A stretch of DNA of 64,000 bases, taken from assembly GCA_024409235.1 (NCBI GenBank), contig JAKSUA010000008.1, positions 1 through 64,000 on the forward strand, given 5' to 3'. Both the position numbers and the translations under genes were made by a program. The stretch comes from Bacteroidales bacterium. Its GTDB lineage: Bacteria > Bacteroidota > Bacteroidia > Bacteroidales > UBA1715. Positions 53,782 through 62,785 of this stretch are shown here, in pieces; position 1 is the first letter of the stretch; every line of letters begins with the position of its first letter. The notes under the pieces are model-generated. The model was not told the DNA's origin. It searched no databases and was given only the letters and a program-made list of their open reading frames with translations.

Positions 53782-54918
53782 ATGAAAAAATCTTATCTAT
53801 CAACATGTGTAATAGCAGGTCTAACTGCTTTAATATTCGTTTCTTGCGGAGATGACAAGAAAAAAAATGGTGAAACAACAACAATTGAAATTTCTGACGA
53901 AACTATGGATGCAATTGTTGCAAACTATGTGGATGCTGTTGTTTTGCCAACATACAAAGAACTTGCAGAAAAGAATGCTGCACTCTATGACAAAGTCATT
54001 GCCTTAAAAAACAATCCTTCGGATGGTGCATTTGCCGATGCCTGCGATGCTTGGTTAGATGCTCGTCAACCTTGGGAAACAAGCGAAGCGTTCTTGTTCG
54101 GCCCTGTTGACGAACTTGGTCTTGATCCAAATATGGACTCGTGGCCTCTTGACCAAGATGCAATCGAAAACATTTTGACTTCGGGTAACTTTGCAGACTT
54201 AAACTGGACAGACAACGATTCTGACGATGCGATTGAAGCAGCTCAAGGTGTTCGTGGTTTCCACACGTTGGAATTCCTTCTATTCAAAGATGGTCAACCT
54301 CGTACTATTGCAGACGAGCAATATGCTGCAAACAAAGAGAGTTGGGGTAATTATCTATACAACGTGGCAGCATTATTAAAAAATGACTCGCAAACATTGT
54401 ACGAAGCGTGGAGCAAAGACTATCAAAATAAAGGTGCTTTTGCAACAACTTTTAAATCACACAACAACGCAACATATTCATCTGCAATAAATTGTATTCA
54501 AGAAATGCTTGAAGGTTGCCAAGACATTGCAGGCGAAGTTGGTACAGCAAAAATCGGCGATCCATACGATTTGTATCAAAGTGGGAAAAAAACTGAAGCT
54601 TTATATGCAGTAGAATCTTGGTATAGTTGGCACTCTCGCGACGATTACACGAACAATATCTATTCTGTTCGTAACTCATATTTTGGAACAACGGATGGAA
54701 CAATTGCCAATAACTCTTTATCGAGAGCTGTTGCTGCTGCCGATATTGACGAAGACACAAAAGTTAAAACTGCTATTACAACTGCGGCAAATGCCATTCA
54801 AGCAATTCCGCAACCATTTAGAAATAACATAAATAGCAAGGAAGCCGAAATTGCAATGCAAGCATGTGCAGACTTGGTAAAAGTCCTTGAAAGCCTTGAA
54901 AGTAAAATAGTCGAATAG
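53782..54918 (+). CDS. Imelysin family lipoprotein
   Basis: 378 aa. Lipobox VSC after MKKSYLSTCVIAGLTALIF. Imelysin (peptidase M75/EfeO-like) fold; the GxHxxE motif is GFHTLEF (about residues 158-164). Members bind iron or take part in iron uptake rather than proteolysis. It follows the porin by 25 nt. Many bacteria pair imelysins with di-heme oxidoreductases, as here. A hairpin with a T-run lies between it and the next gene. Confidence 0.9.
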   Translation: MKKSYLSTCVIAGLTALIFVSCGDDKKKNGETTTIEISDETMDAIVANYVDAVVLPTYKELAEKNAALYDKVIALKNNPSDGAFADACDAWLDARQPWETSEAFLFGPVDELGLDPNMDSWPLDQDAIENILTSGNFADLNWTDNDSDDAIEAAQGVRGFHTLEFLLFKDGQPRTIADEQYAANKESWGNYLYNVAALLKNDSQTLYEAWSKDYQNKGAFATTFKSHNNATYSSAINCIQEMLEGCQDIAGEVGTAKIGDPYDLYQSGKKTEALYAVESWYSWHSRDDYTNNIYSVRNSYFGTTDGTIANNSLSRAVAAADIDEDTKVKTAITTAANAIQAIPQPFRNNINSKEAEIAMQACADLVKVLESLESKIVE

Positions 54919-54949
54919 GGTTTGACATAGTAGTATAATTGTTAATTGG

Positions 54950-54985
54950 AATTAACGGTGGAATGTATTCTGCCGTTAATTTTTG
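54950..54985 (+). terminator. Intercistronic hairpin with T-run
   Basis: ATTAACGG (54951-54958) and CCGTTAAT (54973-54980) pair, with a further GAAT/ATTC inner pair, followed by TTTT. It ends only 10 nt before the next start codon, so it may lower expression of the downstream genes or act as an RNA-processing boundary. Confidence 0.65.
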
Positions 54986-54994
54986 GATTTTGAA

Positions 54995-56476
54995 ATGAAT
55001 CGTTTTATAACACTTACAGCAATACCTCTCCTATTCCTTTCGTGCACAAAAGAAGGAATTGATATGGACGATGTAGTTGTTCCCAAAGGCTACTCTCTTT
55101 CTGCAGGAACATCTACAATTTTTATGAACTCGTCAAAAGCATACGACAATCCTGCCGATTGGGTTAGCGGTTCGTATGAGACTCGTTTTTATCGTGGAGA
55201 CCGTTTATATGATGATGCTCGCACAAGTAGCAACAACTACGGAGGCGGACTTGGTCCTGTTTATGCTGGCTATTCTTGTGGCAGTTGCCACCGAAGTGCC
55301 GGTAGAACTAAACCTGGCGTTTGGACCGAAAATGGCGTCGATGAGAATGGCAATCCAACATACGGTTCCGGGCAATATGGATTTTCCGCTATGTTAATTT
55401 ATATAACTCGGAAAAACGGCGTATTTTTTCAAGATTACGGACGCGTTGTTCACGACCAGGCAATTTATGGCGTAGAACCGGAAGGCAAAGTGAAAGTTGA
55501 TTGGAACTACCAGTCTTTTACCTTTCCCGATGGCGAACCGTATGAACTCTGCTATCCACAATTCACTATAACTGATTGGTATAAAAAGATGTGGGACGGC
55601 GTAAAAGGCGATTCAGTGGAAATTAAACCAGAAGAGTTGTTTTGTACCGTGCGTATTCCACTTCGTCACGTGGGAATGGGACAAATGATGGCTCTTGACC
55701 CTGCCGAAATCGAAGCACTGGCAGCAAAAAGCAACTATCCAGAATACGGCATAAGCGGACGATGCAACTATATCACAGAACGAGGCGTTCGTTCTGTTGG
55801 TCTATCGGGGAACAAAGCACAACATTTAGATTTGACAGTAGAACTTGGATTTTCAAGCGATATGGGTGCTACCAATAGTCGCTATCCAGAAGAAATATGC
55901 GAAGGACAATTACAAATGTCTCAAGGAAGCATGATGGGACTTTCGTATGATCAACTGGATGTTTCTACCGAAGATATGGAAGATGTTGATTTATATATGC
56001 AATCGCTCGGTGTTCCTGCTCGAAGAAATATAAACGACCCAACAGTAATTCGTGGCGAACAAATGTTTTACCAAGCCAAATGTCACCTTTGTCACGTTAC
56101 AACATTACATACAAAAGTCGGTGGTTCAGTTTTATTAAATGGAACAAGACTACCTTGGTTGGGAAATCAAACTATTCATCCATATTCTGATTTTCTGCTT
56201 CACGATATGGGTTCAGAAATTATGGGTGTTGGGTTGAACGACAATTTCGTAAGCGGACTTGCCCGTGGAAACGAATGGCGTACAACACCACTCTGGGGCG
56301 TTGGTTTACAAGAAAAAGTTAATGCACATACCTATTTCCTTCACGACGGACGCGCACGCAATTTTACCGAAGCAATTATGTGGCACGGCGGCGAAGGCGA
56401 AGCCTCTAAAAATCTATTTAAGAATATGAATAAAACTGATCGCAATGCTCTCATTGCTTTTCTACAATCGCTATAA
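54995..56476 (+). CDS. Di-heme oxidoreductase (DHOR / thiol oxidoreductase-like) lipoprotein
   Basis: 493 aa from the ATG at 54995; the TTG at 54983 lies next to a terminator stem and is rejected. Lipobox LFLSC (Cys 17). Two heme c sites: CGSCH (95-99) and CHLCH (363-367). The family is related to di-heme cytochrome c peroxidases and commonly neighbours imelysin genes. Expected outside the inner membrane, where CcsBA at the end of the cluster would attach its hemes. Confidence 0.88.
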   Translation: MNRFITLTAIPLLFLSCTKEGIDMDDVVVPKGYSLSAGTSTIFMNSSKAYDNPADWVSGSYETRFYRGDRLYDDARTSSNNYGGGLGPVYAGYSCGSCHRSAGRTKPGVWTENGVDENGNPTYGSGQYGFSAMLIYITRKNGVFFQDYGRVVHDQAIYGVEPEGKVKVDWNYQSFTFPDGEPYELCYPQFTITDWYKKMWDGVKGDSVEIKPEELFCTVRIPLRHVGMGQMMALDPAEIEALAAKSNYPEYGISGRCNYITERGVRSVGLSGNKAQHLDLTVELGFSSDMGATNSRYPEEICEGQLQMSQGSMMGLSYDQLDVSTEDMEDVDLYMQSLGVPARRNINDPTVIRGEQMFYQAKCHLCHVTTLHTKVGGSVLLNGTRLPWLGNQTIHPYSDFLLHDMGSEIMGVGLNDNFVSGLARGNEWRTTPLWGVGLQEKVNAHTYFLHDGRARNFTEAIMWHGGEGEASKNLFKNMNKTDRNALIAFLQSL

Positions 56477-56487
56477 CATTTTATACT

Positions 56488-57744
56488 ATGAAACAAAATT
56501 TTATTTCTCTCGTATCTCTTGCCTTACTCCCATTTTTTGGATTAGCACAAGAACCTCAAGAACAATCAACAATCGACATACAAAAAACTGCTATTTCCGA
56601 CGACTTCGAAAATGGCGTTGTTTCTATGAATGGTAAAAACGGACTAAAAATCGCCACTGCATCTGGAGATTTTGTATTCAAACCATTTATGTTAGTTCAA
56701 ACTGCCGCGAAATTCAATTATTATGACGACGAAGGACTAGACAAAGCCTACAATCAAGATAATGTTGCAAATAGCGGCTTTGCCATACCGTATGCAGTTC
56801 TCGGATTTACGGGAAAAGCTTTCGGGAAAGTCACATTTAACTTATCATTAAACGCTGCTGCAAGCGGTGGGGCTTTATTGCAACAAGCCTGGTTCGACAT
56901 TCAAACAAACAAGTCGGTGGCATTTCGTATAGGAAAATTCAAAACACCATTCACCCACGCATATCTTACTACTCTCGGTGAAACACTCTTACCTGTTTTA
57001 CCAACATCATTAACATCGACCGTCATTCTTCCATATTCGTTGAATGCCGTTACTCCAAGCATTGGAACTGGATTCGATTTAGGAGCTGAAATCCACGGTT
57101 CTTTTGCAAAAGCATTCGCTTACGAAGTCGGTATTTTTAACGGAAGTGGAGCAGGTTCTAATTCGGCAGGAAAAACATTTAGCGACGATTGGCACATTCC
57201 TTCTCTACTCTATGCCGGTCGTCTTACTTTTGCTCCGAAAGGTGCTGTTCCTACGATTCAAGGTTCAGCAAATCGATTAGACGAAAACAAATGGATGATT
57301 GGTGTTTCAACTTCGTTGAATGTTGAAAGCGAAAACGAAAGCACTAACGATTTTCGTGCTGGACTTGAGTTTGCATATTTATATCACAAACTATATGTAG
57401 CCGCTGAATGCTACTATATGAATGTTGGATTTACCAAACGACAAAAAATTGATGAATCATACAATTTTATGGGTGGCTACGCACAAGTCGGCTATTTCTT
57501 GACAAACCAATTACAAGCAGCCGCTCGCTACGAATTATATGAACGGAATGGTTTAAAAACTGGTGGACTTTTGAATATGCCTGCAATTGGCTGTAACTAC
57601 TTTATGCCGAATTGCAACCTAAAATTGCAAGCAATGTATCAATATACTGGTCGCACTGGACACGAAACACAAATTGACCGCGACAACGACGACTTAGGAA
57701 TGACCGTTCATAGTGCAACAATATTGCTTCAATACACATTCTAA
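56488..57744 (+). CDS. OprP/OprO-like phosphate-selective porin family protein
   Basis: 418 aa. Signal peptide ending GLAQ-E. Typical family features: FKPFMLVQT, then VAFRIGKFKTPF, a stretch of barrel strands and a final aromatic strand (HSATILLQYTF). Forms an outer-membrane channel; despite the name, its solute cannot be read. 11 nt after the di-heme gene. Two different barrels in one operon suggest handling of a charged solute or a cytochrome conduit, the latter speculative. Confidence 0.85.
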   Translation: MKQNFISLVSLALLPFFGLAQEPQEQSTIDIQKTAISDDFENGVVSMNGKNGLKIATASGDFVFKPFMLVQTAAKFNYYDDEGLDKAYNQDNVANSGFAIPYAVLGFTGKAFGKVTFNLSLNAAASGGALLQQAWFDIQTNKSVAFRIGKFKTPFTHAYLTTLGETLLPVLPTSLTSTVILPYSLNAVTPSIGTGFDLGAEIHGSFAKAFAYEVGIFNGSGAGSNSAGKTFSDDWHIPSLLYAGRLTFAPKGAVPTIQGSANRLDENKWMIGVSTSLNVESENESTNDFRAGLEFAYLYHKLYVAAECYYMNVGFTKRQKIDESYNFMGGYAQVGYFLTNQLQAAARYELYERNGLKTGGLLNMPAIGCNYFMPNCNLKLQAMYQYTGRTGHETQIDRDNDDLGMTVHSATILLQYTF

Positions 57745-57754
57745 AATACACAAA

Positions 57755-58453
57755 ATGAAAGCACACTCTTTAATCATTGCCTGTTTTTCTGCACTATTAC
57801 TATCGTCGTGCGACGAAGGTGATATAAACGAAAAAATTGTTCTTTCCACTACAGGGAAAACAGCAAAAATCACAACAAATATTTTTGGCGTAGAAAGTTG
57901 GCCTTCGGGATACAATGTGGTTATCGCTGGATTTACCGCAAACAACACATACGCAAATATCTCTAAAAATATTCCTGCAAGCATGAATGGAGAGATTGTT
58001 CTTTCGGGAATCAGCGACAATGTTACTTCATTGGAAATCTGCGTAATAAATCGCCTTCGAGAAAGAATTGTCACTTTATATCAATACGATTGTTCAAAAG
58101 ACAACACCGATACGATTGTAAAAAACGCAGGAACAATCAATGCGGGAATGTTTCCGTCAATACAAAACAACATTTTCACGACAACGTGTGCTCGTTGTCA
58201 CGGATTGGGAAAATCAGCGGCGGCAAATCTCAATCTCACAAGCGACAGCAGTTACATTTCGTTAGTGCAACACGAATCAACAAAATCGCCAGGAAAGACT
58301 CGCGTTGTTCCTAATAATGTAGAAGACAGTTACTTATACGATGTCATTTCTGGCAATGACACCATCTTGTCGTTTAATCATACCAATATGATTGCAAACT
58401 ACAACGACATACGACTTATTGAAAAATGGATTTCTAACGGTGCGGAGGAATAA
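57755..58453 (+). CDS. Cytochrome c-like lipoprotein
   Basis: 232 aa from the ATG at 57755. Lipobox LLSSC (Cys 19). The first part has a beta-sandwich look; the second (about 135-230) has one heme motif CARCH (145-149) and a distal NHTNM segment that could supply the Met ligand. Probably an electron carrier at the outer face of the inner or outer membrane, partner of the di-heme protein. Confidence 0.8.
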   Translation: MKAHSLIIACFSALLLSSCDEGDINEKIVLSTTGKTAKITTNIFGVESWPSGYNVVIAGFTANNTYANISKNIPASMNGEIVLSGISDNVTSLEICVINRLRERIVTLYQYDCSKDNTDTIVKNAGTINAGMFPSIQNNIFTTTCARCHGLGKSAAANLNLTSDSSYISLVQHESTKSPGKTRVVPNNVEDSYLYDVISGNDTILSFNHTNMIANYNDIRLIEKWISNGAEE

Positions 58454-58455
58454 TT

Positions 58456-59613
58456 ATGGATTACAAAACATATTCTTACCCTGAATTCGGGGTATATGCA
58501 GAAGTTTCAACTTGCAAACCAACAAACGGCATTGCCGAACATTCAATTATGTTGCATAGCACACGCTATGGTGAGTCATTTAAAAGTCAATTGGAAGGCA
58601 TAAACCAAGCAGCTCTTGCAATGGAAGATTCGATTTGGAATAATCATGCTAAGCCTGTTATGAAACGATATTTCATTAGCGACGCATCGAATCAAACAGC
58701 AACTGTAGAAGAAATGCTTTCGGAATTTTCTCCGTGTGCGGTTTCTATTGTTCAACAACCTCCATTCGACGGTTCAAAAGTTGCTTTGTGGGTATATTTA
58801 CAAGAAGGCATTCCTGTTCCACAACGAAATGGCAACGGAACTTTTTCATACAAAAGAAATGATTTAACTCATTACTGGACGGCCTACCGACATACATCAG
58901 GAGGTAATTCCGAGCAACAAACTCGTTCATTATTAGAAGGATACGAAGAAGATTTAACTTCACACAAATGTAATATTGTCGACAATTGCGTCCGCACGTG
59001 GTTCTTCGTTCGCGATGTTGACACAAACTACGCAGGTGTTGTTCGTGGTCGTCGTGATAATTTCGATCAAGTCGGTCTAACACAAGACACACACTATATT
59101 GCAAGTACTGGAATACAAGGTGCCCACGCCGACGGAACGGTAAAAGTTCTTCTTGATGCATACGCGGTCAAAGGACTCAAAAAAGGACAAATGTCGTATC
59201 TCTATGCTCCTACTCATTTGAACCCAACCTACGAATATGGTGTCACTTTTGAACGCGGCGTTTGTATGGAATACGGAGACCGCAGACAGTTGTACATTAG
59301 CGGCACGGCAAGTATCGACAATAAAGGAAATGTTCTACATGTAGGAGACATTGAAAAACAAACATTGCGTATGTGGGAAAATGTTGCTACCTTGCTCGAT
59401 GAACGCGAACATACAATGAACGATATTGCTCAAATGATTGTATATCTTCGCGATGTGGCTGATTATCCTTTAGTAAAGAAAATGTTTGACGAACAATTCC
59501 CTCAAACTCCGAAAGTGATTGTGCTCGCTCCCGTTTGCCGCCCTACCTGGCTTATTGAAATGGAATGCATAAGCATTAAGGAGTTTTCAAATTCGGAATA
59601 TAACGCATTATAG
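58456..59613 (+). CDS. FkbO/Hyg5-type chorismatase-like protein with RidA-fold C-terminus
   Basis: 385 aa, no signal peptide. The C-terminal third resembles RidA/YjgF (YISGTASID, WENVATLLDE, IVYLRDVADY) and the end CRPTWLIEMECIS matches the chorismatase pattern C-RP-LVEIE. The N-terminal part is of the kind found in FkbO/Hyg5 enzymes, which turn chorismate into pyruvate and a dihydro- or hydroxybenzoate. Activity is not certain. Being cytosolic, it stands out among the envelope proteins here. It starts 2 nt after the cytochrome gene and abuts ccsBA. Confidence 0.72.
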   Translation: MDYKTYSYPEFGVYAEVSTCKPTNGIAEHSIMLHSTRYGESFKSQLEGINQAALAMEDSIWNNHAKPVMKRYFISDASNQTATVEEMLSEFSPCAVSIVQQPPFDGSKVALWVYLQEGIPVPQRNGNGTFSYKRNDLTHYWTAYRHTSGGNSEQQTRSLLEGYEEDLTSHKCNIVDNCVRTWFFVRDVDTNYAGVVRGRRDNFDQVGLTQDTHYIASTGIQGAHADGTVKVLLDAYAVKGLKKGQMSYLYAPTHLNPTYEYGVTFERGVCMEYGDRRQLYISGTASIDNKGNVLHVGDIEKQTLRMWENVATLLDEREHTMNDIAQMIVYLRDVADYPLVKKMFDEQFPQTPKVIVLAPVCRPTWLIEMECISIKEFSNSEYNAL

Positions 59614-61677
59614 ATGAAACAGATAGTCGTCTTTCTATATATATTCGTTACAAGTATTCTTGGCATTGCTACTGTTTTTGAAGCACTGTATGGCACTCCA
59701 TTTATCAGCACATATTGCTACCAATCGTCTTGGTTCTTTGCATTATGGACGGTATTAGGAATCTGGGGCGGCATCTATCTTTTTAAGCGGAAATTATGGA
59801 AAAGACCTGCCGCTATACTGTTACATACGGCACTCATCGTAATCCTCATTGGCGCAGGAATCACTTGGATTTGGGGAGAAAAAGGTATAATGCACATACG
59901 CGAAGGAGAGACACAACAAAATTTTGTACAAACGAATGACACTATTCTACGACCACTTCCGTTTCAACTGCAACTAAACGCATTCAATATTGCCTATTAT
60001 CCTGGAACAGAAACACCTACGAACTATGAAAGCATCGTTTCCGTTATTGATCAGTCGCAATCTTTTGAGCAAACAATTTCAATGAACAATATCCTTTCCT
60101 ATAAAGGCTATCGTTTCTACCAATCGTCATTTGACGAAGACAAAAAAGGCACTTGGCTAAGCGTAAACCACGACCCTATCGGCATAGGCGTTACATACAC
60201 GGGATATGTTCTTTTGGTCATTGCAATGCTCTTTGTACTTATCTCAAAAAAATGTGGATTTCGAAAACTTCTTAACCACCCTATATTACAAAAAAGCGTT
60301 ATTGCATTGGCTATGGTATTTATAGTCAATCAAAATGAACTTTTCGCACAAGAAACAGAAAAAGTAAAACCTATTTGGAATCGTGAAGTTGCCGACTCTG
60401 CCGCATCAATTCAAATTCTATACAACGGCAGAATTGCAGCTTTCAACACACTGGCACGCGATTTCACTACAAAACTCTACGGAAAACCATCATACAAAGG
60501 ATTAAGCGCAGAACAAGTTATTGGCAGTTGGCTATTATTCCCTGAATCTTGGGCAAATGAACCTATGATACTCATAAAAGACGACAAAATCCGTCAAGAA
60601 CTGGGCATTACGGGAAAATATGCGCGGTATATAGATTTCTTTGACACAAACGGCACATACAAACTAAAAACGCTTTGGGAACAATCCCACACGGCACATA
60701 CCAACGAGCAACCATCCGCATTACAAAAAGCCATCACCCAAGTGGACGAAAAAGTGGCGCTCATCACTATGTTGCAACAAGGTGAATTGATACAAAAATT
60801 ACCAGCAACAGTTACTCCACTGCCACAATCAAAAATCGTTGCAGAAATCTGGTATAACAAAATCCCATTCTGCAAAATCCTATTTATGGTAAATCTTACC
60901 ATAGGAATATTCGCCTTCTTATTTCTTTGCGTAAGAATACTAAAACACATCCTAAATACAGACACAAAAATCTATGCGTGCCTACAAATTCTATTATTTC
61001 TCTCACTTCTATTCTTGACTGTCTGCATTGGCTTACGGTGGTACATTTGCGGAAGAATTCCATTGGGAAACGGATACGAAACTATGATTTTCATCGCTTG
61101 GTGCATTCTTTGTATTGCATTCGCACTGCGCAACAAATTCCACTTGTTCGTAGCCTTCGGCTTCTTGTTATCCGGCTTCACATTATTGGTAGCACACCTC
61201 GGTCAAAGCAATCCACAAATCACCACATTGATGCCGGTTTTACATTCGCCAATTTTAAGCATACACGTATCTATTCTTATGATTGCCTATGCATTATTTG
61301 GATTTATCACACTCCAAGGTTGCTTGGCTTTATTCCTCTATTTCCGTAATCCGATACACAATCAAGAAGCAATAGAAACTCTGACCGTTTTCAGCAAACT
61401 TATGCTTTATCCAGCTACATTTCTTATGGGAATAGGCATTTTTATCGGGGCAATTTGGGCAAACATTTCGTGGGGAACATATTGGTCGTGGGACCCAAAA
61501 GAGACCTGGGCACTAATCACATTTTTAGTGTATGGTGCGGCATTTCACACTGAATCAGTAGGAAAATTCAATAAACCACTGTTTTTCCATCTCTATATTG
61601 TGCTTGCATTTGCAACCGTTTTAATGACATATTTCGGGGTAAACAATCTACTTGGCGGTATGCATTCATATAGGTGA
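59614..61677 (+). CDS. ccsBA: Cytochrome c heme-attachment protein, fused CcsB-CcsA (system II)
   Basis: 687 aa. The N-terminal ResB/CcsB part has helices near 5-25, 40-55, 66-85 and 190-210, with an extracytoplasmic loop (about 85-190); a further hydrophobic segment lies at about 225-245. The C-terminal CcsA part (about 415-687) contains the heme-handling WWD motif as WGTYWSWDPKETW (about 620-632). It exports heme and attaches it to CxxCH proteins, here probably the DHOR and the CARCH lipoprotein. Last gene of the cluster, with no spacer from the chorismatase-like gene. Confidence 0.92.
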   Translation: MKQIVVFLYIFVTSILGIATVFEALYGTPFISTYCYQSSWFFALWTVLGIWGGIYLFKRKLWKRPAAILLHTALIVILIGAGITWIWGEKGIMHIREGETQQNFVQTNDTILRPLPFQLQLNAFNIAYYPGTETPTNYESIVSVIDQSQSFEQTISMNNILSYKGYRFYQSSFDEDKKGTWLSVNHDPIGIGVTYTGYVLLVIAMLFVLISKKCGFRKLLNHPILQKSVIALAMVFIVNQNELFAQETEKVKPIWNREVADSAASIQILYNGRIAAFNTLARDFTTKLYGKPSYKGLSAEQVIGSWLLFPESWANEPMILIKDDKIRQELGITGKYARYIDFFDTNGTYKLKTLWEQSHTAHTNEQPSALQKAITQVDEKVALITMLQQGELIQKLPATVTPLPQSKIVAEIWYNKIPFCKILFMVNLTIGIFAFLFLCVRILKHILNTDTKIYACLQILLFLSLLFLTVCIGLRWYICGRIPLGNGYETMIFIAWCILCIAFALRNKFHLFVAFGFLLSGFTLLVAHLGQSNPQITTLMPVLHSPILSIHVSILMIAYALFGFITLQGCLALFLYFRNPIHNQEAIETLTVFSKLMLYPATFLMGIGIFIGAIWANISWGTYWSWDPKETWALITFLVYGAAFHTESVGKFNKPLFFHLYIVLAFATVLMTYFGVNNLLGGMHSYR

Positions 61678-61755
61678 GAATAAATATTCAAGAAAAAAAT
61701 GTAATCCTTAGTCTGTACTGTAATTATTTTGTACATTGCGGGAAAATAAAATTCA

Positions 61756-62703
61756 ATGGGCTTATTTGATTTTTTTAAAAGTGGTAAGAAGGAAGCGTTA
61801 GACAAAGGCTTGGAAAAGACAAAAGAGTCGGTTCTGAAAAAAATAGCTCGTTCCATAGCCGGAAAATCTAAGGTTGATGATGAAGTATTGGATAATTTGG
61901 AGGAAATTTTGATTACTTCGGATGTTGGTGTGGATACTACTCTTAGAATAATTGAACGTATTGAAAACCGTGTAGCTCGTGATAAATTTATTGGAACCGA
62001 TGAATTGCAGAAAATTCTTCGTGAAGAAATCATGGGTTTGCTTGCAGAGAACGACAATGATATTTCAGACAATTTTCTTGATACCCAAACTAAACCGTAT
62101 GTAATTATGGTTGTTGGTGTAAATGGAGTGGGAAAGACTACTACAATAGGAAAGTTAGCTGCAAAATTCAAAGCTGCTGGAAAGAATGTATATCTTGGTG
62201 CTGCAGATACATTCCGTGCTGCTGCAATTGAACAGTTGGAAGTGTGGGCCGAACGTGTTCAGGTTCCGTTGATCAAACAGCAGATGGGTTCCGATCCTGC
62301 CTCTGTTGCTTATGATACTTTGAACTCCGCTATTTCAAATAATGCAGATGTTGTGATAATTGATACGGCAGGACGTTTGCATAATAAAGTTAATTTGATG
62401 AATGAGCTGACAAAAATCAAAAGAGTGATGCAAAAACTGATTCCTGATGCTCCTCACGAAATTCTGTTGGTTCTTGATGCTTCTACTGGACAAAATGCGT
62501 TCGAACAGGCAAAGCAGTTTACTAAAGCTACTGAAGTGAATGCTTTAGCATTAACAAAATTAGATGGAACAGCAAAAGGTGGGGTTGTAATCGGTATTTC
62601 TGATCAGTTTAAAATACCAGTAAAATATATCGGCGTAGGCGAGGGAATAGATGACTTACAGTTCTTTAATAAGAAAGATTTTATTGACTCGTTATTTGAT
62701 TGA
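61756..62703 (+). CDS. ftsY: Signal recognition particle receptor FtsY
   Basis: 315 aa NG-domain GTPase, without the acidic N-terminal A domain of E. coli FtsY. GTPase motifs: GVNGVGKTTT (121-130), DTAGR (203-207), TKLDG (267-271). Short amphipathic N-terminus MGLFDFFKSGKK suits direct membrane binding. Works with Ffh and the SRP RNA at 16038. Codon and strand composition return to that of the general chromosome here, unlike the adjacent redox cluster. Confidence 0.97.
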   Translation: MGLFDFFKSGKKEALDKGLEKTKESVLKKIARSIAGKSKVDDEVLDNLEEILITSDVGVDTTLRIIERIENRVARDKFIGTDELQKILREEIMGLLAENDNDISDNFLDTQTKPYVIMVVGVNGVGKTTTIGKLAAKFKAAGKNVYLGAADTFRAAAIEQLEVWAERVQVPLIKQQMGSDPASVAYDTLNSAISNNADVVIIDTAGRLHNKVNLMNELTKIKRVMQKLIPDAPHEILLVLDASTGQNAFEQAKQFTKATEVNALALTKLDGTAKGGVVIGISDQFKIPVKYIGVGEGIDDLQFFNKKDFIDSLFD

Positions 62704-62732
62704 TTTCAAGTTCTCAAGTAATGTTAGGAAAT

Positions 62733-62767
62733 AAAAAAGCAGATTCCTTTGAGGATCTGCTTTTTTG
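62733..62767. terminator. Bidirectional terminator between ftsY and dapA
   Basis: AAAAAAGCAGAT pairs with ATCTGCTTTTTT, with further inner pairing (CCT/AGG). A-run before and T-run after serve both strands. Confidence 0.9.
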
Positions 62768-62785
62768 TTTTTATAGGTTGTAGAA

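Noticed and set aside
54922..54939. TTGACA followed by TATAAT
   Set aside because: Only 6 nt apart, and these are not the boxes used by Bacteroidota sigma factors.
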